From contig PHSP01000002.1 in NCBI GenBank assembly GCA_002862125.1, positions 62,001-126,000 of the forward strand: 64,000 nt of DNA, written 5' to 3'. Origin of the DNA: Methylobacter sp. KS41 (GTDB lineage Bacteria > Pseudomonadota > Gammaproteobacteria > Methylococcales > Methylomonadaceae). The notes below the pieces were generated by a model, which worked only from the letters and a program-made list of their open reading frames with translations, did no database searches and was not told the DNA's origin. The first letter of the stretch is position 1, and the number at the start of each line of letters is the position of its first letter. Of this stretch, positions 34,951 through 43,943 are shown in pieces. The position numbers were made by a program, and so were the translations under genes.

Positions 34951-37900
34951 GGGTGGCCTCCTTTTCAGTTTGCGCGTTAAACAGTTGCTCCAGCTTGCTT
35001 TGCGGCAGCTCGACCTCATGAAGCTTTTGCTCTTTCAACAGATAACGGCGCTTGAACAGGTTCAATACATGGCGGTCGGCGGTCGGGGTAGCCGATAGAA
35101 TCTGGATGTTTTGTTTGGCCAATAGGTTCATCATAGCCTCGATATTTTCCGGTGCCAAGTCGCCCAGTTCGTCGATCGGCCAACAGATCACGGTGGGGTT
35201 TTGCTTGCGCAGCATAGCCGTGACGCCGGTAAAAAACGTAATCAAGGCCAGATAGGACAGGCCGGTGGAGCTGACGTCCTTCAATTCTCTGGCGTTGCGG
35301 GCATGTTTGAGCTGGCCGTTTTCGAAGATGCTGAACTCGATGTCGAACAAGGCCAGATGCTTGATCTTGACGCCGGTGGCCGGCAGCAGCGCGGTCAGTT
35401 CGCCCATGGCTTGCACCAAGGCGTCGGGGATGTCGTGATTGCCGTTCAACTCGGCGTTGTCGCGGTACTGGCCGTAATGGTCGCCGAATTTCTTCAAGGC
35501 TTGCCAGTATTCCAGGTCGCTCATCTTCGATCGGACGTTGACTGTAATCTCGCCCAAGGCCTCGAAATAGCGTTCCTCGCTGACGTAATTGGACAACTCT
35601 GTGCCTGTGCTTTTAATCGCGCGGTCGAAGTTATGCAGATGCTGATAAAAGGTGTTGACGCTGGATGCGTGCAATTCGATTTGCTGGGCGTTGGCTTGTT
35701 TGACATGACCGACCATCTGCAACACGTCGATCAAGGGTTGCTCGATCTCCAGCGCTTCGGCATGAAAAAACTCGCTACTGTGGGACGATGCGTTCAGGGC
35801 CTGCGACCAGGCTTCCGCCAATTGGCTGCGTTGATGCTTATTAAAGAGCTGCACCAGGGCCTGCTTGCCGCTTTGAATGTCGCGTTCCTGGCGCTTGCGT
35901 GCCTTCAGAGTATCCTGGGTCAGGCGCGGCAGCGTGCCGGACGCGTATTCGGGCTGGTCTTCCGCGCAGATCGGCGGGCAGCCCCGCAATTGATCGATAC
36001 ATTGTTCCAGTTGCGAAAGCAGGCTGTTGTTGTTTTTCAGCCGCTCGTCCTGAACGACGATTTGTTGATTCAACAGCGCCCGTTGCCGTTGAAAATCCTG
36101 CTTCAACCGGTCGATCTCGTCTTTCAACTGCTGTATTTGACGCAGGCAGTCATCGCGTTGCCGGCATAGTTCCGGATGTTGTTGCCAGCGTTGTTGCAGC
36201 CAGTCGATATATTCTTCGGCCTTACGCTGGAAGCTACAGGCTTCTTTTTCCTGGCCTTGGGTCTCCTTGAGCCTAGCCATCAAGGTCAGCACGGTCTGTT
36301 CATCGGCACCGCTGCTGGTCAAATCGCTTTTTAGTTGCTGATCGATGCGGCGATGTTCCTGTTTGAAATGTTCGGTGTCGGTTTCGGTTTGTTCGGTTAT
36401 CGTAGCCAGCAGGTTCGCCAAGTCCGATTCGATGATGCCTTTGCGCGCCAAATGCTCGTTTTGCAGCTACTGTAAGGCTTGCTGGTGCTCGGTTTCGATT
36501 GCGACCAGGGTCTTGTCGCAGGCTTTGATGTCGCTGGATAAGCGCTCAATCTCCTGTTCCAGCTGTTGCTGGGCTTTTGCCGTTTCCGCCTTGATTTGGT
36601 CGGCCAGCCCGTTGGCCTCGTTTCGTAAGTTTTCTTCCAGTTTCTCGGTTTGTTGTACGCGTGATTTGGTTTGATCCAGCGCCGACTTGGCCTGCTCGCG
36701 CAGTTTGTTAGCGGCCACGAGGCCTGCTTCCAGCCCTTCGCATTCCTTGCTTAGTTTGGACACCTGCTCGAACAGGTCTTTTTCCTGCTGCGCCAAGCGA
36801 ACCTTGTCTTCGGTCAGATAACTGCGGTCGGCCAAAGCTTGCAGGTTGATGCTAAGGCCATAAAAGGTTTGGTTCGGGTTAGCGCTCCACTGGGGATCGA
36901 GGCCGCTATGGTCCAGTAATTCCGGGGCGATGACACGGCCTATGTTTTGCTGCCAGCCTTCGGCTTCCTGCTCCAGAAAATATTGCAGCGAGCCGGGTTC
37001 CGGCCGCAGGCGTTTCATGCATTCGTCATGGCGCTCTTTGCTGCGTTTGAGCCCGGCTTTATTGTCTTTGAGTTCCTGTTCGGTTTGTTGATAGTGGCTA
37101 AAACTTTGTTGGTAATGGTTTTGTGCTTCAGCCTGAGCTTGATAGGCCAGTTTGGATGCTTTGCCGGCCGCGTCCAGGGCCTCGCGGTTTTTGTGCTGTT
37201 GCTCGATCAAAGCGGCAGGAATCGGCGGATTTTTTTGCTCGTTTTGCTTGAGATGAAATGCAGTCAAAAATTGTGCGTACTGTTCTTTAACGGGATGCAG
37301 GCGATTGTCTTTGTTCAGCAACAACTGGTCCTTGCGCTGCTGGAATTCGGCGTCCGCCTCTCGCAGGCTTTGGCTTTGCTTCAGCTTGGCATCGGAACTC
37401 TGCTGCTGGTAGTTTTGGATTTGTTTTTCGTGCCTGTGCTGCAATTCGCTTAATTGTTTTTCGTAAAAGCGCTTGATTTCCTGGGTCTTGTGCTCCAGCG
37501 TGTCCAGCTCGGCTTGAATATCCTGTTGTTGCTTGGTGTATTGCTCTACCTTGGCCCCTTTGACCGCAAAGCTTTCGGCCCCTTGTTCGTCGAAGGTCAG
37601 TTTTTGGTCTTCCAGCGCTTGGATCTGGTAGCTTAAGTCATTCAGGCGACTATTGGCTTCCATCAAGGCGTCTTCTCTGGGTTCCAATTCTTGTTCATTC
37701 GTTTGCTTCAGTTGCTCGCGTTGTTGGGTCAGCTGTTTCAGACTGTTTTCCAGTGCTTTTGTTTCCTGTTGGCAGTCTTTGTGTTTGCTTTGGGCCAGGA
37801 AGTGCAGGTGCGATAGGGATTTTAGGCTTTGCTTCAGTTCGGCTATGGTTTGCAGCAAACGGTCGAAATCGGTGCGCTTGGCTTCAATTTCCCTGGATGC

Positions 37901-38621
37901 GCCCAAATCCGCCAGCCAGGCGTCTATGTGTTGTTTGTTGAGCTGAAAGGGTTGTTGTTCGTCTTCGTTTTGCAGAAAGCTGTGGCTGAGTTTGCTGCGG
38001 GATATGTCGATCAGCATTTGTTTGATGACGTCGAAATCGCCGATTTTCTCGATCACCGAGCCTATGACTTTTTCGATATGGTTAATCGGCGAATTGGCCA
38101 TTGCAAAACGGTTTTGCAACAGGCGCAGGTCTTTCTTGCCGCCTGTGAGCTGATGGCATTGGATGATGCTGCAATAGTCGTCGACAGCGACGAATTTGGA
38201 GACCTCCGCGATGCTGCGATAGAGTCGCTCTATGCTCTGGCTATCGCGGGGGAAGCCTGTTTCGGTTATATAAAAGTCCTGCTGATACGGCGCGTCGATG
38301 AATTTGTATTTGGCGGTGCGGCCATCGCTTTGCATCATCACATGGCAGACCTGTTGATAGGGCCGTTGGTATTCGTAAACCAGATAACTGCTGGCGCGAG
38401 GCAGGTAATAATCCAGAAAGCCTTTTTTACTGCCGCTGCCGCCGACGATGCTGCTGGGCCGCTCGCCCCAAAACAACTGCATCAGACGCAGGAACGTGGT
38501 TTTTCCGGCGCCGTTGGTGCCGCTGAGGTTGGTGTGGCCGTCCAGTTTTAGTAGAACAGTTTTGCCTGGCCAAAAGCTGTCAATCAGGATAATTTTTTTT
38601 TAGTTGGTAACAATTTGACAT
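34943..38621 (-). pseudogene. JetC/MksB-like SMC ATPase gene with a frameshift and an in-frame amber codon
   Basis: The first gene of the operon, encoding a DNA-translocating SMC ATPase of about 1225 codons. The natural start is the ATG at 38621, behind AAGGA five bases upstream (MSNCYQLKK...). An A9 run (38593-38601) then puts the rest out of frame by one base; with one A fewer it continues IILIDSFWPGKTVLLKLDGH to Walker A SGTNGAGKTT. A TAG at 36469-36467 interrupts the coiled-coil region in frame (EHQQALQ, stop, LQNEHLARKG). The C-terminal part keeps a signature-like SSTGLSYLALI and Walker B VICWPIDELGD. The length 3679 minus one is divisible by three, fitting one extra A. Either three-part decay or sequence errors would explain it. 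Confidence 0.85.
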
Positions 38622-38769
38622 TGATTTCCTTAGATTTATAAGCTCAAGTAATGTGGCAATAGATAGGATTTTAGAGCTATACCGGAAGGAGAGCATACTG
38701 GGATCATTATCTGTTGACTTCTCTTTGGCCTGATTAAATGTATGAATATTGGACCATTATAATCAAAGT

Positions 38770-38790
38770 ACATGATCAAATTGATCATGT
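38770..38790. promoter_or_regulatory. Perfect 21-bp palindrome, candidate operator of the WYL regulator
   Basis: ACATGATCAA, a central A, then TTGATCATGT, a perfect inverted repeat with 10-base arms. It lies between the divergent SMC operon (start 38621) and the regulator (start 38841). On the minus strand TTGACA (38793-38788) and TACTTT (38770-38765) flank it with a 17-base spacer, and on the plus strand TTGATC (38781-38786) and TAGATT (38803-38808) overlap it with a 16-base spacer. BrxR/CapW-type WYL repressors bind such repeats; the pairing here is inferred. Confidence 0.65.
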
Positions 38791-38840
38791 CAATAACGCA
38801 AATAGATTGCTTTTCTATTCTTCTGCCTTAAAATGTATCA

Positions 38841-39755
38841 ATGCGTATCAATCCTATATCTGTCATTTACCCAGAAAGCGTTCAAAATTTAAGCCAGACA
38901 CAGCTTGAGCGTTTAGCTTATATCGAATTTCGGCTACTTTTCCTCGGTGAAATTGGTCGACAGGATTTAATGCAAAGATTTGGCGTGGCTCCCGCAGTAG
39001 CAACCAGAGATTTTGCTCAATATAGGGAAGCATTTCCTAATAACATTAGTTTTAATGGGAAGACTAAGTCTTATGTATTGGGCCACGAGTTCTCCCCCGC
39101 ATTTAAACATTTTCCAGATCAGGTGCTAACCGCTTTAGCGCATGGGTTCGGTGATGGGGGTGTTTACACTGGTAGCTCTTTAGTGCCGTGCGAACTTCCC
39201 TTCGTTCCTAGTCGTCCGACAATAGACATTCTTGCTCCAATTAGTCGCGCTATTCATCAACAAAAAATTGTTAGCCTCAACTATACATCCCATACCAGCG
39301 GACTAACGAAACGTGAAATAGCGCCTTTTGCTTTAGTAAATGATGGGCTTCGTTGGCACGTTCGCGCCTATGATCGGAAGTCAAATGAGTTTCGTGATTT
39401 TGTCCTTACACGCATGGAAGAGGCAACGGTAATACACGAGAGCGCTTTGCAGAAACACGAACTACCATCCGCTGATATTCAATGGAACCGGATAGTCGAG
39501 CTAGATTTGGTTCCTCATCCTAACCAAGATCATCCTGAAATTATTGAGGGGGACTATGGCATGATAGCTGGCGTGTTACACATAAAAATAAGAGCATCCA
39601 TTGCCGGCTACGTGCTACGTCAGTTAATTGTTGACTGTTCGCCTATGCATAGGTTGAAAGGAAAAGAGTTCAGGCTCTGGCTACAAAATCATCTGTCTCT
39701 TTATGGAGTTTTCAGTGCTCGTCTGGCGCCTGGATATGAAAATATGTTGGATTAA
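38841..39755 (+). CDS. WYL-domain transcriptional regulator (BrxR/CapW-like)
   Basis: A 304-residue regulator with an N-terminal helix-turn-helix (about 20-70: ERLAYIEFRLLFLGEIGRQDLMQRFG, VAPAVATRDFAQYREAF), a WYL domain (about 130-200: QKIVSLNYTSHTSG, EIAPFALVNDGLRWHVRAYD) and a C-terminal winged-helix/WCX-like region. This arrangement is that of BrxR/CapW regulators found beside BREX, CBASS and other defence systems. It is divergent from the SMC operon and separated from it by 219 bases with a palindrome. Confidence 0.85.
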   Translation: MRINPISVIYPESVQNLSQTQLERLAYIEFRLLFLGEIGRQDLMQRFGVAPAVATRDFAQYREAFPNNISFNGKTKSYVLGHEFSPAFKHFPDQVLTALAHGFGDGGVYTGSSLVPCELPFVPSRPTIDILAPISRAIHQQKIVSLNYTSHTSGLTKREIAPFALVNDGLRWHVRAYDRKSNEFRDFVLTRMEEATVIHESALQKHELPSADIQWNRIVELDLVPHPNQDHPEIIEGDYGMIAGVLHIKIRASIAGYVLRQLIVDCSPMHRLKGKEFRLWLQNHLSLYGVFSARLAPGYENMLD

Positions 39756-39993
39756 TAATAGACAGACAATTTGAGATAAGACGAACAGATGCTATTTATT
39801 AGCCGCACAATTACAAGGAAGGACCCGCAAACTGATAAGATTAAGAAGCAAGTCAGCAGTTTATTTCAGGCTGAGTATTGTTAAAGAGCATAGAGTCTGG
39901 ACTTTAATCTCCTAGCTGATTATCATGCCGGTTACGCGCCTTCTTGCGCGGCGTTATATTTCAACAATTTGTGAATTTCATAAGGAGATTTCC

Positions 39994-40458
39994 ATGTTAG
40001 AAAAAAACCAACCGGCCCCTCTGTTCAGATCAATTAACCAAAACAATGAAATGGTTATTTTGTCGGATTTCGCAGGTAAAAAGAACGTTGTGTTGTATTT
40101 TTATCCGAAGGATGACACGCCCGGTTGCACAATAGAGGCAAATGATTTCACCCGGCTTGCTGAAGAGTTCGGTAAATACGATACGGTTGTTATCGGTGTC
40201 AGTAAAGACTCTTGTGAAAGCCACGTCGATTTTATTAAAAAATATGGCTTAAAAGTGGCTTTACTCGCTGATACCAGCGGCGAACTTTGCGAAAGCTATG
40301 GCGTATGGCGGGAAAGAGAAAAAAATGGCGTAAAGAGTATGGCTATTTTGCGGTCAACGTTTATTATCGATAAACAAGGCAAACTGGCTGATGTGGCTTA
40401 TGGCGTAAATCATGAGGGTCATGCTGAAGAAGTGCTGGAAAAGATAAAAATACTTTAA
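39994..40458 (+). CDS. bcp: Peroxiredoxin of the BCP/PrxQ type
   Basis: A 154-residue thioredoxin-fold peroxidase that reduces hydroperoxides. The start at 39994 has a consensus AAGGAG six bases upstream; the longer frame from 39925 is rejected. The peroxidatic Cys45 is in the motif DDTPGCTIEA. The usual BCP resolving Cys five residues later is absent (Asn50); other cysteines are at about 74 and 97, so an atypical or one-cysteine mechanism is possible. The preceding 240 bases contain no certain gene (a 31-codon frame at 39789-39884 is unsupported). Confidence 0.92.
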   Translation: MLEKNQPAPLFRSINQNNEMVILSDFAGKKNVVLYFYPKDDTPGCTIEANDFTRLAEEFGKYDTVVIGVSKDSCESHVDFIKKYGLKVALLADTSGELCESYGVWREREKNGVKSMAILRSTFIIDKQGKLADVAYGVNHEGHAEEVLEKIKIL

Positions 40459-40515
40459 ATCAAGCTCTGAGGAAAATCTCGTGGTGACTATAAGTTTCTG
40501 ATTAGGAGTACCAAC

Positions 40516-41286
40516 ATGATACCAGCACAAACATTAAATCTAACGGGCAAGGTTGCTCTGGTCAGTGGCGCAGGAGTTGGCATTGGCCGGGCAGCGGCAT
40601 TGGCGCTAGGGCAAGCGGGCGCATTTATCGGCATTCACTACCATTCCAGCAAAGAAGGGGCCGAAAAACTTCTGGAAGAATTATCGTCACAGCATATTAA
40701 GGCCATTTTATTGCCCGCAGACCTTACCAGCGAGGAAGAAGCTAAGAAGACCGTTGATAAGCTTGTGACAGGAGCCGGACGCCTGGATATTTTGGTCAAT
40801 AACAGCGGGGGGCTGGTGAAACGCGCTAAAATTGAGGATTGCACCCTGGAGAACTGGAACAAATCGCTGGATATTAATCTTACCAGCGCTTTTTTATTGA
40901 CCAAGCATGCAATTCCGCATTTGCGGGCAACGGGCGGCGGCCGTATTGTCAATATCCTTTCACTTTCGGTTCAGACTGGCGGCGCTAACGGCGGCGGTTC
41001 TTATGCCGCCGCAAAAGGCGGCCTAATGGTGTTCACGCACACTCTGGCAAAAGAACTGGCGCCGCAAGTCCGTACCAATTCGGTAATGCCCGGAACGGTG
41101 GAAACTCAACATCATGAGATTCATTCAACTGCTGAGATGATGGAGAACTATCGCAAACAGACTCCGCTGGGACGCAATACTTTTGCTGAGGAAGTTGCAA
41201 GCAGCGTGCTTTTTCTCGCCAGTGATATGTCATCGCATATTAATGGCGCCTTGATTGATATTAGCGGTGGCAGATTTTTGCGGTAA
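40516..41286 (+). CDS. Short-chain dehydrogenase/reductase (FabG-like)
   Basis: A 256-residue classical SDR. It has the cofactor motif SGAGVGIG (about 17-24), NNSGG (about 95-99, where NNAG is usual), and the active site YAAAK (Tyr163, Lys167) with Ser at about 149/151. A clean AGGAG precedes the ATG. The PG loop (VMPGTVET) and C-terminal SGGRFLR are typical. The substrate cannot be told; the fold is that of 3-oxoacyl-reductases and sugar dehydrogenases. Confidence 0.88.
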   Translation: MIPAQTLNLTGKVALVSGAGVGIGRAAALALGQAGAFIGIHYHSSKEGAEKLLEELSSQHIKAILLPADLTSEEEAKKTVDKLVTGAGRLDILVNNSGGLVKRAKIEDCTLENWNKSLDINLTSAFLLTKHAIPHLRATGGGRIVNILSLSVQTGGANGGGSYAAAKGGLMVFTHTLAKELAPQVRTNSVMPGTVETQHHEIHSTAEMMENYRKQTPLGRNTFAEEVASSVLFLASDMSSHINGALIDISGGRFLR

Positions 41287-41318
41287 TCGATCGTGACTCT
41301 AATTCTATTTTGTCAGAT

Positions 41319-41655
41319 TCATTCGCCCGCCACTTGAGACCGTCTGGCGTGTGATTCCTTGGCCTTTCGGCGTAGATAGTGACGCTTGCTGATAATGTTC
41401 GCCAGTTCTTCAGCCGTGAGTTGTCGACGGGAGAGTAGATGCTCAAGCGCTGTAACCAAATCGTTGAATGGCAGCATGGGACACTGTTGGCCCCCGGCTT
41501 TATCTGTTTAACCAGAAATAGCGTTCCCAGCATCACTAAAGCCATATGATTGTGCCAGGCATCCCAACGGCGGACTTGGTAATCGGCCATCCCACATTCG
41601 CTTTTCGCCTCGCGAAAACTATGTTCAATGAACCTTAAAACCTTAGTTGAACATA
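41319..41655 (-). pseudogene. Transposase remnant (DDE, IS701/IS4-like C-terminus)
   Basis: Only the C-terminal part of a transposase is left: FIEHSFREAKSECGMADYQVR then WDAWHNHMALVMLGTLFLVKQ, with a one-base frameshift near 41510 after which the frame continues CPMLPFNDLVTALEHLLSRR and ends GE at a TGA (41319). The N-terminal catalytic part is missing. Family assignment is by general resemblance only. Confidence 0.75.
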
Positions 41656-41984
41656 TCCCTGCCAATAAAAATCGGCATAAACTTGACAAGGAAAATTGCG
41701 TTCTGTAAAGCGTTTAGCTCATGTCATTTATTAAATCTGGCGGTTTTAAGACCACCCCCTTCAAATATTTTTTCATTGCTTCACTTAAAATTCGAAACCA
41801 GCATTGCAAAGGGGTCAACTGCGGCGCAATTGCATTCAACTCGTCAAAAAAAATGCACATACCCGCGCATAGGCCGCCCTCACATAAGACTCCCTGCCGT
41901 GGCTGCTGGTGATGGTGAGAGTTGCTTGTCCGGCATGCTGGGTTTGCTTGCCCACGCCATGTAACAACAACGGCCTGGAGACAA

Positions 41985-42290
41985 TGTGTCAAACGGCGTT
42001 GAAAACTTTCCACTAAAGAGCGTCGAAAAGTTTCCAGTTATGATGTAGCGTTATTGTTGCGGCCTCCTTTTTCCGTTGCTTAAAGCGATAGGAATCGTTG
42101 CCGGTTTCCAAAATGTCGCAGTGATGGGTAATGCGATCTAAAAGCGCGGTTGTCATCTTGGTATCACCAAAAACCTGTACCCATTCGGCAAAGTTGAGAT
42201 TGGTGGTGGTGATGATGATCCACGACGTTTTTTCGTACAGATGGCTAATGAGGTGGAATAATAAAGCCCCTCCAGATTCAGGGAACGGTA
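41985..42290 (-). mobile_element. IS21-family remnant (IstB C-terminus and terminal repeats)
   Basis: On the minus strand from about 42290 the frame reads [20 protein letters not shown], then [36 protein letters not shown], the C-terminus of the IstB helper ATPase. Beyond its end, TGTGTCAAACGG and the repeated GAAAACTTTCC/GAAAAGTTTCC motifs look like the multiple end repeats of IS21 elements. IstA and the IstB N-terminus are absent, and the other edge joins a truncated permease gene at about 42290. Confidence 0.82.
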
Positions 42291-42472
42291 ACCAGATGAG
42301 TCCCCAGCGCTTCAAACTGGTTTATAATATAATTACGGGCGCTTTCTCCCAAGGCTGTTAACAAGGTAACTGACGCGACGCCTATACTCATTGCCAGGAT
42401 AATCAACGCCGCGCGTAAACGCTGTGCTCTGATTGCGCCGCATGCCTGGGCCAAAGTATCTTTGAAAAACAT
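42291..42472 (-). pseudogene. MacB-type ABC transporter permease, truncated after about 60 codons
   Basis: The N-terminus (MFFKDTLAQACGAIRAQRLR, then ALIILAMSIGVASVTLLTALGESARNYI) is that of FtsX/MacB-type permeases. After [10 protein letters not shown] the sequence runs into the IS21-like remnant, so the rest is lost. With the ATPase and adaptor upstream it would have formed a MacAB-like exporter; without it the exporter should not work unless another permease serves. Confidence 0.82.
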
Positions 42473-42518
42473 AGGATAGAAAGAAAACTATTTTCCGTAA
42501 GGATTTTTCTGAGATACC

Positions 42519-43103
42519 TTAGTCTGGGAGGCATAACTTGCCAGTAAAGGCCCGATCACCATCAATCAAATTACCTAGAACTTCAATATGTCCCTGAATA
42601 CCATTGAAGGTGTTGGTACCGTTTACAACAGTTACGAACTCTCTGGTTGATGAGGTAGGGCCAAACTCAAAGGGGGCAATAATCACATCCTGTGAAAAAA
42701 TACGGCCCACAAGACTCCCAGTACTAACTAGTCTTAAAGTGATAATGGATGCGGCTGAAAATTGGTAGTTGGTTCCGAGGAGAGGTAAAGGGGAGTTCTG
42801 AGTCAAGCCGGAATAGACTGTTCCTGTCACCGCTCTTCTACCAAGGCTGGCTGTTAAACTGGTATAAAAACAGCTAGCCGGAACAAAGTCGGGAATAAAT
42901 GGAAAAAGAAAAACTTCATCAGGCAATATAGATTGAACCGTTTGTGCTTGCTTAATATGGCATGCCGGAGTTCCATCAGTATTCAAATCAGGCGCTAACT
43001 GATTAATAGTTCCAGTTATAGTCGTGCAGCTATAGCCCGATGCAAGTGCATTGATGGAAGTTAAAGATAACAACACAGCAGGGATTAACGTGAAATTTTT
43101 CAT
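42519..43103 (-). CDS. Secreted protein of unknown function between ABC genes
   Basis: A 194-residue protein beginning MKNFTLIPAVLLSLTSINALA, a clear signal peptide, so exported to the periplasm or beyond. The mature part has five cysteines and beta-rich, Ser/Thr-rich sequence (TFNGIQGHIEVLGNLIDGDR, ending FTGKLCLPD). I do not recognise the family. It lies between the ABC ATPase and the truncated permease in the same direction, an unusual place that suggests later insertion. Confidence 0.7.
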   Translation of the reverse strand: MKNFTLIPAVLLSLTSINALASGYSCTTITGTINQLAPDLNTDGTPACHIKQAQTVQSILPDEVFLFPFIPDFVPASCFYTSLTASLGRRAVTGTVYSGLTQNSPLPLLGTNYQFSAASIITLRLVSTGSLVGRIFSQDVIIAPFEFGPTSSTREFVTVVNGTNTFNGIQGHIEVLGNLIDGDRAFTGKLCLPD

Positions 43104-43283
43104 AATTGGATGCCTTAAAGTTATTATTAGTTTTTGGCCGGACCCCATTTCTTGGGATGGCCAAGGAAAACACTATACCAATTTTTTCAAAACGGCACTA
43201 ACAGATTTACTTACCTGATTCAGTTTTTTGTCTAAATATCATCATGTTTTCGTTGGAAACCGGGCGCGGCCTTGCTTAAATTG

Positions 43284-43943
43284 TTACTTCAATTGCCCGT
43301 CGACTATCTGAATTTGCCTTTGCGCCCGATTGCCCACAATCTGGTCGTGGGTAATAATCATCAGCGTTACGCCCTGTTTATTAAGGTTTTCCAGTAACTC
43401 GATAATTTCCAGGCCTGATTTGCTGTCGAGATTGCCGGTTGGCTCGTCCGCCAGCAATATTTCCGGGCGCATTATCATGGCTCTGGCAATGGCGACGCGT
43501 TGAAGTTGTCCGCCGGAAAGCTGATCAGGCCGATGGGCGGACCGGTCTTGCAGGTTTACCGAGGCAAGCGCCTGTATTACGCGACGTTTACGCTCTTTAA
43601 CGGCTATGCCCGCCAAAATCATCGGCATTTCAACGTTTTCGGCAGCCGATAAACGCGGAATCAAATGGAAGAACTGAAACACAAAGCCGATATTTTCGCG
43701 GCGGACTTTGGCCAGCTCGTCATCGCTGCGCTGCGTAACATCAAGGTTATTCAAAAGATAATGACCGGATGACGGCTTATCAAGCAGCGCGATGACATTC
43801 AACAAAGTTGATTTGCCGGAACCTGAAGGCCCCATGACTGAAACATACTCGCCTTTGTTAATAGCGAGTGTAATGCCGTTTAACGCATGGACTGTTTGCT
43901 CGCCGACTTGAAAATAGCGGTGTATATTTTCGAGCCGGATCAT
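43284..43943 (-). CDS. ABC transporter ATP-binding protein (MacB/LolD-like)
   Basis: A 219-residue ATPase with Walker A GPSGSGKST (about 38-46), Q-loop FQFFHLIP, signature LSGGQLQRVAIARA (about 142-155), Walker B ILLADEPTGNLD and switch His in IITHDQ. This is the family that drives MacA-MacB or LolCDE-type export. It overlaps the upstream adaptor by four bases; its permease downstream is broken. Confidence 0.93.
   Translation of the reverse strand: MIRLENIHRYFQVGEQTVHALNGITLAINKGEYVSVMGPSGSGKSTLLNVIALLDKPSSGHYLLNNLDVTQRSDDELAKVRRENIGFVFQFFHLIPRLSAAENVEMPMILAGIAVKERKRRVIQALASVNLQDRSAHRPDQLSGGQLQRVAIARAMIMRPEILLADEPTGNLDSKSGLEIIELLENLNKQGVTLMIITHDQIVGNRAQRQIQIVDGQLK

Noticed and set aside
35201-36169. 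A 322-codon plus-strand open frame
   Set aside because: Antisense shadow of the SMC coiled-coil region; hydrophobic and Gln-rich low-complexity sequence with no start signal.
41714-42013. A 99-codon minus-strand open frame between the two transposase remnants
   Set aside because: No recognisable domain and it runs into the IS21 end repeats; probably decayed mobile-element sequence rather than a gene.
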